IMG/VR virus record: IMGVR_UViG_3300042923_000450
Location: 1-27,477 of that record
Origin: a virus
Length of the DNA stretch: 27,477 nt
Direction: 5' to 3' (one strand)
Both the position numbers and the translations under genes were made by a program. The stretch's first letter is position 1; every line of letters begins with the position of its first letter. This document shows positions 14,503-22,197 of the stretch, piece after piece. Under the pieces are notes generated by a model. It ran no database searches and was not told the origin of the DNA. It saw only the letters and a list, made by a program, of their open reading frames with translations.

Positions 14503-14894
14503 GTGAGTTGAAGAGTTGCCCGTTCTGCGGCGGTGAAGCGGTTCTTGAAACCTATCCAGATCCACCCGGTGGAACCAAATGGGAAGAGCCGTACTATGTG
14601 GCCTGCAAGAGCTGCGGTACATATAAAAATGATTTCCCGACAGAAGGAGATGCGATTGCTGACTGGAACCGTCGAATCTGCCTAACGCTATCTGATGATA
14701 CCGTCAAACAACCGTGTATCGAGGGGCCTTGTACTCCAGATCCTCGCCAGCTGACACTGGACGAATTAGAAGCCTTTGTGAAAGTCGCAATGAATAAGTG
14801 TACCTTGGAGCAGTCATTGATCCTTCAGCCGATCCTGAATAGGATTTACCGCATGAGAAAAGGCGATCGGCTGCCGGGAGGTGAGGGGCGATGA
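14499..14894 (+). CDS. Lar-like restriction-alleviation zinc-ribbon protein
   Basis: Residues 5-55 match the Lar family: SCPFCGGEAV, then YYVACKSCGTY, and the typical end GDAIADWNRR. The two CxxC pairs should bind one zinc. The Rac prophage protein Lar in E. coli alleviates type I restriction by stimulating modification. Many phage homologues share only this ribbon, so the activity here is uncertain. The C-terminal 75 residues are an extension with a helical segment (LTLDELEAFVKVAMNKCTLE) that I do not recognise. Both ends overlap neighbours by four bases (ATGA). Confidence 0.75.
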   Translation: MSELKSCPFCGGEAVLETYPDPPGGTKWEEPYYVACKSCGTYKNDFPTEGDAIADWNRRICLTLSDDTVKQPCIEGPCTPDPRQLTLDELEAFVKVAMNKCTLEQSLILQPILNRIYRMRKGDRLPGGEGR

Positions 14895-15043
14895 AAGAAT
14901 TATTGCAATGCCTATTGTTTATCGCCTTACCCGCAGCTATCATCATTTACGCATGGGCCTGGTTTGGATCACGAGAGGTTGCAAACGCGGAAGATGATAT
15001 TGTTCCACCGCATTGTCAAAAGAAAGTAGGTGACCGCCCATGA
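14891..15043 (+). CDS. Small single-pass membrane protein, 50 residues
   Basis: A short gene starting at ATG 14891 behind GGAGGTGAGG and ending at TGA 15043. It overlaps the Lar-like gene and the next gene by four bases at each end, which strongly supports translation. Residues 4-25 form one hydrophobic helix (LLQCLLFIALPAAIIIYAWA), with a hydrophilic tail of about 25 residues (REVANAEDDIVPPHCQKK) after it. Function unknown; small membrane proteins of this kind in phages include inhibitors and exclusion factors. Confidence 0.7.
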   Translation: MKELLQCLLFIALPAAIIIYAWAWFGSREVANAEDDIVPPHCQKKVGDRP

Positions 15044-15240
15044 GAGATAGATCACCCTGCATCGCCTGCAAGCACCGATCACCGGGGTGTCAGAGCCGGT
15101 GTGAGCTTGGGCGGAAGTATTTCAAGAAGCAAGCTGAGGAGCGGGATCGGGTAAATTCGGAACGCCGGAAAGATAAGACATTCGATAGTTTTAAGTCTGA
15201 GAGAGTTTATGAGTCGAAGAAGAGGGCGGGAGTGCTGTAG
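15040..15240 (+). CDS. Hypothetical cysteine-containing small protein
   Basis: A 66-residue, very basic protein. Four cysteines in the first 21 residues (CIACKHRSPGCQSRC) could bind a metal. A helical Lys/Arg/Glu-rich tail follows (YFKKQAEERDRVNSERRKDK). Similar short proteins are common in clostridial phages next to the late regulator, but I know no assigned function. It is coupled by ATGA to the membrane peptide gene; 12 bp separate it from the next gene. Confidence 0.7.
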   Translation: MRDRSPCIACKHRSPGCQSRCELGRKYFKKQAEERDRVNSERRKDKTFDSFKSERVYESKKRAGVL

Positions 15241-15252
15241 GGAGGTGAGGCC

Positions 15253-15645
15253 TTGACGAGAGTAGAATTGGAGCAATTAAAGTGGCTAAAAAAAGAAGTG
15301 GAGCAGGCAAGGAAAGACTACCTTAATGCCAAGCCGATCTATGAAGCCGATTCAGTCGTCGGATCGACCCCGGACAGGTGGGACAAGCACGTGATTCCGG
15401 TTACCGGAAATACATATCAGGATATCGATCGAAAGCTGAAGCGATATGAAAGACTGATCAGGAAACTTGAAGGTGAGATTGAATATCTTGAGGATTGGAT
15501 TGAATCGATACCGGACAGTCTCATGCGGCAGATCTTGCAGCTGAGATATCGCAATGACATGGGGTGGGGGCAGATCGGGCAGGAATTGGGATATGATAGA
15601 ACTACGATAGCTAAAAAACATAATGCATTTTTCGAGGGTAAGTGA
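15253..15645 (+). CDS. ArpU/sigma-70 region 4-like late transcription regulator
   Basis: A 130-residue protein starting at TTG 15253, seven bases after GGGAGGTGAGG. Residues 1-100 are helical and charged, and the C-terminus carries a region 4-like HTH: LRYRNDMGWGQIGQELGYDR, then TTIAKKHNAFF. Proteins of this type (ArpU, RinA, DUF1492-like) sit at the end of the early or middle genes in Firmicute phages and switch on the packaging and structural genes. The candidate targets are a dyad and promoter-like site just downstream and the strong promoter before the terminase block. Confidence 0.8.
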   Translation: MTRVELEQLKWLKKEVEQARKDYLNAKPIYEADSVVGSTPDRWDKHVIPVTGNTYQDIDRKLKRYERLIRKLEGEIEYLEDWIESIPDSLMRQILQLRYRNDMGWGQIGQELGYDRTTIAKKHNAFFEGK

Positions 15646-15650
15646 AGATT

Positions 15651-15681
15651 CCCACAATTCCCATTTTACCTGTGGTACGAT
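15651..15681 (+). promoter_or_regulatory. Candidate late-control site downstream of the ArpU-like gene
   Basis: CCCACAATTCCCA (15651-15663) is followed by TGTGG (15671-15675), giving a CCACA/TGTGG dyad directly next to TACGAT (15676-15681, four of six matches to a -10 box). There is no good -35 box, as expected if an activator replaces it. The assignment rests only on position and pattern. Confidence 0.3.
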
Positions 15682-15736
15682 GATATCGGTGAAATATGCG
15701 TTCTGGGTCTTCATTGTATGACCTCCTTTAAGAAAG

Positions 15737-15765
15737 CGCCCTTCGGTTGGACCAGGGCGTTTTCT
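15737..15765 (+). terminator. Rho-independent terminator after the middle operon
   Basis: CGCCCT (15737-15742) pairs with AGGGCG (15754-15759), followed by TTTTCT. It closes the transcript from the ArpU-like gene and insulates the moron-like gene downstream. Confidence 0.75.
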
Positions 15766-15766
15766 G

Positions 15767-15796
15767 TTGCATTTTAGTAATATTTGGTAGTATTAT
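15767..15796 (+). promoter_or_regulatory. Promoter of the moron-like membrane gene
   Basis: TTGCAT (15767-15772) and TATTAT (15791-15796, five of six matches) are separated by 18 bp. It lies directly after a terminator and before an AT-rich gene, which suggests independent expression, possibly in the lysogen. Confidence 0.45.
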
Positions 15797-15819
15797 TATG
15801 CAAAAGAGGAGGGTGTTTT

Positions 15820-16143
15820 ATGAAATCAACAGTAAATAAAGCCGTAAAAAAGTATGACGTAATTTATAAAGAATATTATAGAAAGTGTAAAACTAATTTA
15901 AACGTAGAAAGAGCAAGATTAAAACGGGATACCGCTCTCTATAATGTAATTACGTTAATGATGACAATATTTGCAATATATGCATCGGTGGCGTATATGG
16001 AAGATCAAAAATACCAATTGTTTGTAACAATTATTATATTAGGAGTAGTGGGAACGAAAGCTGCATTTCAAGGTGGGGATAATGAGTTTAAAATGAGCGT
16101 ACTTGAAGATATATTGCAAGAAAAAAATAAGAAAATAGAATAG
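15820..16143 (+). CDS. Moron-like membrane protein with two transmembrane helices
   Basis: A 107-residue protein starting at ATG 15820 behind AGAGGAGGG. Residues 1-42 are basic and helical (YDVIYKEYYRKCKTNLNVER). Two hydrophobic helices follow (about 45-63, YNVITLMMTIFAIYASVA, and 70-86, YQLFVTIIILGVVG), then a short amphipathic C-terminus. The gene is clearly more AT-rich than its neighbours, has its own promoter and is preceded by a terminator, all marks of a moron. The layout (cytoplasmic helix, two membrane spans, short tail) resembles SLATT-like or superinfection-exclusion proteins, but I cannot assign a family. Confidence 0.8.
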   Translation: MKSTVNKAVKKYDVIYKEYYRKCKTNLNVERARLKRDTALYNVITLMMTIFAIYASVAYMEDQKYQLFVTIIILGVVGTKAAFQGGDNEFKMSVLEDILQEKNKKIE

Positions 16144-16174
16144 GAATTTCGCAAACCACCAAGAAAGGAATGCG

Positions 16175-16894
16175 ATTTACATAATAAATAAAATATATAA
16201 CATGGACTGCCTGGAGGGAATGAAACAGATTCCTGATGGCAGCATCGATATGATCCTTTGTGATCCCCCATACGGAACAACGAATTGTAAGTGGGACTCA
16301 ATAATACCGTTCGGGCCATTATGGGAGCAATACGAGAGGATCATCAAACCAAGGGGCGCGATGGTGTTTACCGCTGCACAACCCTTTACGACAACCCTAA
16401 TTAACAGCAACCGGCGCTATTTCAGGTACTGCTGGTACTGGATCAAGAACCAGGTAACTGGATTTCCATTTGCAAAGATACAACCACTCCGCTGCATTGA
16501 GGATGTGGTTGTTTTTTATAAACAGGCACCGACCTACAACGCCCAGGGGCTGATCAGGGTAGATGACCCGATCAAGTGCCGGGGAAAGAAAATGAGAGAT
16601 TCGGTCTATCATGTAAGTTCTCTGGGCAAAGACACGCAGACCCATTACAAGAATTACCCTCGGCAGGCTCTGTACTTTAAGTGCGAGCGGGGCCTCCATC
16701 CGACGCAGAAGCCGGTTGAGTTGTTCGAATATCTGATCAGGACCTATACGAATCAGGGAGAGATTGTTCTGGATAACTGCATGGGCAGCGGGACCACGGC
16801 GGTTGCTTGCATTAATACGGGGAGAAATTACATCGGGTTTGAGAAGGATCCAGGGTATTACGAGATAGCAAAGGAAAGAATTAAAAATATTTGA
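16175..16894 (+). CDS. Beta-class DNA methyltransferase, probable ATT start
   Basis: N6-adenine or N4-cytosine DNA methyltransferase. Counting from the internal ATG at 16202, catalytic DPPY lies at 21-24 and the SAM-binding DNCMGSGTT at 191-199, with HPTQKPVELFEYLIR between; this motif order (IV before I) is the beta class. The 16202 ATG has no ribosome site. The frame runs upstream without a stop to ATT 16175, five bases after AAAGGA, adding IYIINKIYN. Family members usually begin with a similar NKIYNMDCLEGM stretch, so translation probably starts at ATT. The TAA-blocked ATG at 16170 is out of frame. It would modify phage DNA against host restriction, complementing the D12 enzyme. Confidence 0.85.
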   Translation: MYIINKIYNMDCLEGMKQIPDGSIDMILCDPPYGTTNCKWDSIIPFGPLWEQYERIIKPRGAMVFTAAQPFTTTLINSNRRYFRYCWYWIKNQVTGFPFAKIQPLRCIEDVVVFYKQAPTYNAQGLIRVDDPIKCRGKKMRDSVYHVSSLGKDTQTHYKNYPRQALYFKCERGLHPTQKPVELFEYLIRTYTNQGEIVLDNCMGSGTTAVACINTGRNYIGFEKDPGYYEIAKERIKNI

Positions 16895-16911
16895 CGTTTG
16901 CCCAGATTTTG

Positions 16912-16940
16912 TTGAAAGTTGCCATAATTTAGGTTATGAT
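16912..16940 (+). promoter_or_regulatory. Promoter before the packaging genes
   Basis: TTGAAA (16912-16917) and TATGAT (16935-16940) are separated by 17 bp, each four or five of six matches. It precedes a small gene and the terminase block and could be recognised by host sigma-A without an activator. Confidence 0.65.
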
Positions 16941-16971
16941 GAAAGCAAAAACGGGAAAGGAGGTCGTTTGA

Positions 16972-17199
16972 ATGTCCGATACAATAAAAACAGAGCCGAC
17001 TCCAATTCAAAGAAATGATAAGGATGTTGCAATGGAATTGACAAAATTGTATGCAGAGAATTTTGGTTGCGAGAATGCAGACGAACTAGCTGAAATATAT
17101 TTAAAGTTTTATGCGACATCGGCAGGAGCAAGCGCTAAGGGATATTCCTTAATAAGCCTGATGCCGGAAGTCTTAAGAAAGGCTTACGAGCAGCGATAA
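16972..17199 (+). CDS. Hypothetical protein, 75 residues, first gene of late block
   Basis: Not recognised. Residues 18-75 look helical: VAMELTKLYAENFG, then ENADELAEIYLKFYATSAGA and LMPEVLRKAYEQ. The first 15 residues are hydrophilic. It has a strong AAAGGAGG ribosome site and a promoter 32 bp upstream, and is followed by a terminator, so it may be transcribed as a single-gene unit. No metal-binding or membrane segments. Confidence 0.75.
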   Translation: MSDTIKTEPTPIQRNDKDVAMELTKLYAENFGCENADELAEIYLKFYATSAGASAKGYSLISLMPEVLRKAYEQR

Positions 17200-17214
17200 C
17201 ATAAACAATCTAAA

Positions 17215-17245
17215 AGGACAGCTTTTGTGGCTGTTCTTTTCTTTT
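17215..17245 (+). terminator. Terminator or attenuator between the small gene and terS
   Basis: AGGACAGC (17215-17222) pairs with GCTGTTCT (17230-17237, one G-T pair) across a seven-base loop, followed by TTTCTTTT. If it functions, the terminase genes need read-through or antitermination, since no obvious promoter lies between it and terS. Confidence 0.65.
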
Positions 17246-17266
17246 GCCCGGAAGGAGGTAAACCTG

Positions 17267-17773
17267 ATGGCGGAATTAAGAAATAAAAAACATGAGCTAT
17301 TCGTGCAGGAATACCTTGTAGACCTAAATCAAACGCAAGCGGCTATTCGTGCAGGATACAGTCCAATATCGGCATCGCAGACGGCGTCTGAAATCATGGC
17401 AAATCCGAAGGTTCGCACACGCGTGGAAGAGTTAAGGGCCGAACGATCCAAACGCACCGGCGTTAACGCTGACCGCGTGGTCCAGGAGCTGGCCAGGATC
17501 GCCTTTGTGAATCCTACAGAGGTAGTAAACGCCAAGGATGCCACTCTGAAAGAGGATGCCGACGAAGATGACACCGCTGCCATTGCCTCTGTAAAGGTTA
17601 AGATAGTGGACGGCGACTTCAGCAGCGTGGAGCGTGAAATCAAGTTTGCTGATAAACTGAAGGCGCTGGAGCTGCTGGGTAAGCACCTAGGGATGTTTAC
17701 GGATAATGTTAAGCTGACGGGCGATGTGGGGGTGACGATTGTAAATGATATCCCAAGGAAAACCGACGGTTAA
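17267..17773 (+). CDS. terS: Terminase small subunit (TerS)
   Basis: DNA-recognition subunit of the packaging motor, 168 residues. I chose ATG 17267 because GGAGGTAAA lies seven bases upstream; the longer open frame starts inside the terminator. Residues 1-60 are the Terminase_2-type HTH (NKKHELFVQEYLVDLNQTQA, then AIRAGYSPISASQTASEIMA). A helical oligomerisation region follows (RVEELRAERSKRTG), then KALELLGKHLGMFTDNV near the end, which is also typical of the family. The gene overlaps terL by 29 bases, so the two subunits are probably made together. Confidence 0.92.
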   Translation: MAELRNKKHELFVQEYLVDLNQTQAAIRAGYSPISASQTASEIMANPKVRTRVEELRAERSKRTGVNADRVVQELARIAFVNPTEVVNAKDATLKEDADEDDTAAIASVKVKIVDGDFSSVEREIKFADKLKALELLGKHLGMFTDNVKLTGDVGVTIVNDIPRKTDG

Positions 17774-19022
17774 TCTGACTGATGTCATAGCCCCATCCTT
17801 TTATGATCTTCACTGGGACGTTTACGAGGGCCGTCACACTTACTATAAACTCGACGGGGGACGTGGATCCACCAAGTCCTCTTTCGTGGGGTCTGAGATC
17901 ATCCTGGGAATAATGGACGATGCAGCCAAAGGAAAAATGACCAGCGCTGTTGCTTTCCGGCGATATGGTGTCAATCTTCATGATAGCGTATACGAGCAGC
18001 TGGTATGGGCTATTGATACGCTGGGAGTTTCCGATCTGTGGCATCAAACCATATCGCCGTTACGGCTCACATACAAACCAACCGGGCAAGTGATCCTCTT
18101 TCGGGGAGCAGACAAGGTCAAGAAATCCAAATCGATCAAGGTCTCGAAAGGATATATCAAATACCTCTGGTTTGAGGAACTGGACGAATTTGAGGGCGCA
18201 GACAAGATCAGGAGCATACAGCAATCGGTTGTCAGAGGCGGTGAGCAATTCACCGTCTTTTATTCTTATAACCCGCCTAAATCTCAACGGAGCTGGGTGA
18301 ATAATCCTATTGAATTCGATACGCCCGATACGGTCTGTCACCATAGCGATTATAGATCTGTTCCGCCTGAATGGTTGGGAGAGAAGTTCATCCAGGCTGC
18401 AGAGCATCTGCAAGCGACAAAACCTGATCTATACAAACATGAGTATCTGGGGGAGGTTACCGGCACCGGGGCAGAGGTATTCACCAACCTTACAAAGCGA
18501 ATCATTACCGACGAAGAAATTAAATCGTTCGATCGGATCCGAAGGGGCCTTGACTGGGGCTACGCTTCGGATCCTTTTCATTATACGGTATGCCATTACG
18601 ATAAGACCAGGAAACGGCTGTATATCTTCTATGAGATTCATCGGGTTAAGCTCAGCAATCGAAAATCAGCCGAACTCGTGAAGCAGGAGAATAAAAATAA
18701 TAACTTGGTTATTGCGGACAGTGCAGAACCCAAAAGTATTGCAGATTATAAAGAGTATGGAGTTAGGATAAAGGGTGCCAGGAAAGGCCCTGACAGTGTT
18801 GATCATGGGATGAAATGGTTGTCTGAGGAACTCGAGGAAATCATTATTGATCCAGAGCGCTGCCCGAATACCTGGCGTGAATTTTTTGGCTATGAGCTGG
18901 AAAGAGACGCAAACGGCAATCTTAAGGCAGAATATCCAGATAAAGATAATCACAGTATTGATGCGGTTCGCTATGCCCTTGAGGACGATATGAAGCAAGC
19001 AGGGCTAAAGATCTTTAAATAG
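17745..19022 (+). CDS. terL: Terminase large subunit (TerL), PBSX family
   Basis: ATPase-nuclease of the packaging motor, 425 residues, full length for the PBSX type. Walker A-like LDGGRGSTKSS is at about 37-47 and Walker B YLWFEELDEF near 140. The nuclease domain has RGLDWGYASDP, VIADSAEPKSIADY and a final HSIDAVRYAL carrying the metal-binding Asp residues. The P-loop has Thr where most relatives have Gly or Ala (GSTKS), which is common in this subfamily. ATG 17745 lies inside the end of terS, with GGGGGTGA upstream. Followed after 12 bp by the portal gene. Confidence 0.95.
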   Translation: MISQGKPTVNLTDVIAPSFYDLHWDVYEGRHTYYKLDGGRGSTKSSFVGSEIILGIMDDAAKGKMTSAVAFRRYGVNLHDSVYEQLVWAIDTLGVSDLWHQTISPLRLTYKPTGQVILFRGADKVKKSKSIKVSKGYIKYLWFEELDEFEGADKIRSIQQSVVRGGEQFTVFYSYNPPKSQRSWVNNPIEFDTPDTVCHHSDYRSVPPEWLGEKFIQAAEHLQATKPDLYKHEYLGEVTGTGAEVFTNLTKRIITDEEIKSFDRIRRGLDWGYASDPFHYTVCHYDKTRKRLYIFYEIHRVKLSNRKSAELVKQENKNNNLVIADSAEPKSIADYKEYGVRIKGARKGPDSVDHGMKWLSEELEEIIIDPERCPNTWREFFGYELERDANGNLKAEYPDKDNHSIDAVRYALEDDMKQAGLKIFK

Positions 19023-19034
19023 TGAGGTGAGGAA

Positions 19035-20441
19035 ATGATATTTAACAACAGCGTAAATATGCTAACCCGGGAAGAGCTTATTAAGATCTACATAGACGAG
19101 TTCAACGGGTCCCGTGAGCGTCGCCTCATGATCAAGGGTGAGCAGTATTATAAAACCGAAAACGATATCCGCAATCGAAAGATGATCCGTTATGAGAACG
19201 AGCAGCCGGTTGAGGATGAAACGAAAGCCAATAACAAACTGGCCCATGGGTTTATGCATACTCTGGTCGATGACAAGATCAATTATCTGCTTACCAAGCC
19301 TTACACCTTGACCTGTGAAGATGAGAAGTACCTTGAGGCAGTGGAAAATACACTGGGTAAGAGATTTCAGAAGATGCTTAACCGGTTGGGCACCGATGCA
19401 TCGAATAAGGGAATTGCCTGGCTTCATCCCTATATCGACAGCTCCGGTAAATTCAGAGTCATGAAGATACCGGCGGAGCAGTGTATTCCGATCTGGGTTG
19501 ATAATGATCATGAGGAGCTGGAAGCATTGATCCGGTATTACCTTGTAGAAACTTACGAAGGTAAGACTAAGAAGTATATCACCAAGATCGAATACTGGAC
19601 CGCTGAGACGGTTGAGTATTATATGCTGGAGGAGAACGCAGGGCAGGTCGTTGAGGATGCAGAGATGTATCTGGACGACGAGAACAACTATGACGGCCAC
19701 TTCAAGGTCGGCAATATACCAGAATCATGGAAGAAAGTGCCGTTCATACCATTCAAGAATAACGACTTCGAACTTCCCGACCTGCAGTTCGTGAAAACTC
19801 TGATAGATAACTACGATCTTACCCGGTCCGATGTTGCCAACCTTCTGGAAGAGGTAAAAAACATTATTTACGCCCTCAAAGGATACGGCGGGGAAAACCT
19901 CAGTGAGTTCATGAGAGATCTGGCTTATTACCGAGCTGTTAAGCTGGATGCTGATGAGAATGCTGGACTGGACAAGGTTGAATCCACAATAAATATTGAG
20001 GCGGCAGAAAAGCATTACCAGCAGCTCAAGAAAGATATCTTTGACTTCGGTCAGGGCGTTGATAAAAACTCAGATAAACTCGGAAACAGCCCCTCCGGGA
20101 TTGCACTGAAATTCATCTACTCAGGGCTGGATCTGAAATGCAATGCCTTAGAGGAAAACTTCAAATGGGCGATTGAGCAACTACTTTATTTCGTAAATAC
20201 ATATCATACATTTACGAAACAGCTGGTTTCAGATAAGGATATCGAAATCGTGTTCAATAGGGATATTGCTATTAATGAATCCCAGACAATCACCGATTGC
20301 CAGAACAGCAAGGGCATTATCTCCAACAAGACGATCATTGCAAATCATCCGTGGCCGGAATCGGTCGAGGAGGAACTCAAGCAGATCGAGGAAGAGAGCA
20401 AAACTCCGGAAGATGATCTGTTTGGCGATAAAAAGGTCTAG
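19035..20441 (+). CDS. Portal protein, SPP1 gp6-like
   Basis: Dodecameric ring at the unique capsid vertex through which DNA passes. The 468 residues match the SPP1 portal family: an N-terminal helical part (YYKTENDIRNRKMIRYENEQ), a middle wing with NNKLAHGFMHTLVDDKINYL and AWLHPYIDSSGKFRVMKIP, and the stem and crown part with GIALKFIYSGLDLKCNALEE. The acidic C-terminus (EEESKTPEDDLFGDKK) is usual. GAGGTGAGG lies just before the ATG. Placed between terL and the MuF gene in the standard order. Confidence 0.93.
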   Translation: MIFNNSVNMLTREELIKIYIDEFNGSRERRLMIKGEQYYKTENDIRNRKMIRYENEQPVEDETKANNKLAHGFMHTLVDDKINYLLTKPYTLTCEDEKYLEAVENTLGKRFQKMLNRLGTDASNKGIAWLHPYIDSSGKFRVMKIPAEQCIPIWVDNDHEELEALIRYYLVETYEGKTKKYITKIEYWTAETVEYYMLEENAGQVVEDAEMYLDDENNYDGHFKVGNIPESWKKVPFIPFKNNDFELPDLQFVKTLIDNYDLTRSDVANLLEEVKNIIYALKGYGGENLSEFMRDLAYYRAVKLDADENAGLDKVESTINIEAAEKHYQQLKKDIFDFGQGVDKNSDKLGNSPSGIALKFIYSGLDLKCNALEENFKWAIEQLLYFVNTYHTFTKQLVSDKDIEIVFNRDIAINESQTITDCQNSKGIISNKTIIANHPWPESVEEELKQIEEESKTPEDDLFGDKKV

Positions 20442-20451
20442 GTGATCATCT

Positions 20452-22197
20452 ATGAGTAAGCCAAACAAGACATACTGGATCGATCGGCAGGAGCAGCAGT
20501 TTATTGCAGGCGAGAAGTTGATTGCCGATTATTACACAGACCTACAAAAGGCCTTCAGGCAGGCACAGAAAGAAATAAATAAAGTCATTGAAAGCTATTA
20601 CGTCCGTTATGCTGATGCAAACGGATTTTCTTTTGCCGCTGCTCAAAAGGCACTTAATAGAGCAGAAATAGGCGAGCTGAATGACTTCATCGATCTAGTC
20701 AGGGCCAACATGGGAAGCTATAACCTCGAAGTTACCAATATGTCGATCAAGGCTAGAATCACTCGGTATCAGGCACTTCAAAAGCAGATTGACGCGCTTC
20801 TCCAGCAGCTCTATGCGGTCGATTACGAAGTTAATGGTGCCAAAATGCTGAAAGAGGTTTATTCTCGTTCCTATTATCAGACGTGGTTCAATATCGATCA
20901 GTATAAGGGCTTTCATCAGGCGTTTGCCCTTGTGGATTCAAAGGCAGTTGAAGAACTAATTACATACCCGTTCAATGGTGCTGATTACTCAGATCGGCTC
21001 TGGAAGCAGAAGGACCACATGCTGCAACAACTGAATGAGGGGATTACCACAATGCTGGTCCAGGGCAAGAATCCGAATACTTTCTCACAAGACTTCGCTA
21101 AGAAGTTCGAGCGCAAGCAGTATGAGGCTAACCGGCTGCTCTATACGGAAGGATCCTTCATGATCGAACAAGGTACGCTTGCGGCATATCTAGAAGATGG
21201 GGTGGGGCAATATGAGTTGATTGCAACTCTCGACCTGAAGACATCGGAGATTTGCATGGAGATAGACGGGAAGCGTTTTGATATTGCCGAGGCTGTAACC
21301 GGCGTCAATTATCCACCGTTTCATCCATGGTGCCGGACTACGACGATTCCTTATTATGATGATACGGATTCTTCCGGTAGTACAAGAGCGGCTAGGGACC
21401 CAATAACCGGTAAAACATATAAAGTACCAGCCGACATGACGTACAAGGAATGGAAAGCTGAATACATAGAAAGTAACCCAGATGCAGTGCTTGCAGCGAA
21501 GAAATACCAAAATGCCATAACCGACAAAACTCAGTTTGAAAAGTATCAGATCCTGCTTGGTGGAGATGCTCCTAAGAGTCTGGCTGTATTTCAGGAAATT
21601 AAATATAACAATTCCGATGAATATGGCGTTTTAAAGGCTCAGGTAAAAGGTATGGGTTATTATAATCTGGCTCTTTCAAAGGAGCCTGCAATAACCCAGA
21701 TTGTCACAGAGACAGCGAGTGCAACCGGTATGAAGCAAGTTGGATTGCAGTATCTCCTTAAGGCAAGGGATTCCTTCTTGCGGAAAATCAGATCCAATTA
21801 TGATCCAGGCGGCAATCAATACGAAATAAAGGATATTTTAAGGTATACCTACACTGCATCGGCCCAGGATTTAGCAGATAAAACACTGAAAAGCATTGAG
21901 GCACTAAAAAAGAAGGGGTATAATACTATTGAGATCAAAAATACATGGACCAATAAGAATAATCCTTATAAAGGAATCAACACAACGGTAATCTCACCGG
22001 ATGGCCAGAAATTTGAATTACAGTATCATACGCCTGAAAGCTTTACCCTGAAAGATGGAAAACTGCACGAGCTGTATGAAAAACAGCGCTTGTTAACAGA
22101 CGTCACGTCCGAGGAATACTTGAAGCTACAGCAGGAAATGTTTGAACTATCTGATTCATTGGTTAAGCCAAAGGATATAGAGAAGGTGAAGAAATGA
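20452..22197 (+). CDS. MuF minor head protein fused to a RelA/SpoT-like (toxSAS) toxin domain
   Basis: A 581-residue polymorphic toxin candidate. Residues 1-310 are the SPP1 gp7/MuF head protein, ending with the family motif ICMEIDGKRF (C268) and YPPFHPWCRTTTIP (C294). Residues 315-345 (ITGKTYKVPADMTYKEWKAE) are the usual MuF end. From about 400 the sequence resembles RelA/SpoT synthetases: LLKARDSFLRKIR (437-447), DILRYTY (D461), NPYKGINTTV (Y506) and KFELQYHTPESF (E522). The D-Y-E spacing of 45 and 16 nearly equals that of the bifunctional Rel synthetase domain (D264, Y308, E323). Such domains make alarmones or pyrophosphorylate tRNA in toxSAS systems. An alarmone-hydrolase gene follows. 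MuF proteins enter the capsid, so the toxin is probably injected with phage DNA. Confidence 0.85.
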   Translation: MSKPNKTYWIDRQEQQFIAGEKLIADYYTDLQKAFRQAQKEINKVIESYYVRYADANGFSFAAAQKALNRAEIGELNDFIDLVRANMGSYNLEVTNMSIKARITRYQALQKQIDALLQQLYAVDYEVNGAKMLKEVYSRSYYQTWFNIDQYKGFHQAFALVDSKAVEELITYPFNGADYSDRLWKQKDHMLQQLNEGITTMLVQGKNPNTFSQDFAKKFERKQYEANRLLYTEGSFMIEQGTLAAYLEDGVGQYELIATLDLKTSEICMEIDGKRFDIAEAVTGVNYPPFHPWCRTTTIPYYDDTDSSGSTRAARDPITGKTYKVPADMTYKEWKAEYIESNPDAVLAAKKYQNAITDKTQFEKYQILLGGDAPKSLAVFQEIKYNNSDEYGVLKAQVKGMGYYNLALSKEPAITQIVTETASATGMKQVGLQYLLKARDSFLRKIRSNYDPGGNQYEIKDILRYTYTASAQDLADKTLKSIEALKKKGYNTIEIKNTWTNKNNPYKGINTTVISPDGQKFELQYHTPESFTLKDGKLHELYEKQRLLTDVTSEEYLKLQQEMFELSDSLVKPKDIEKVKK

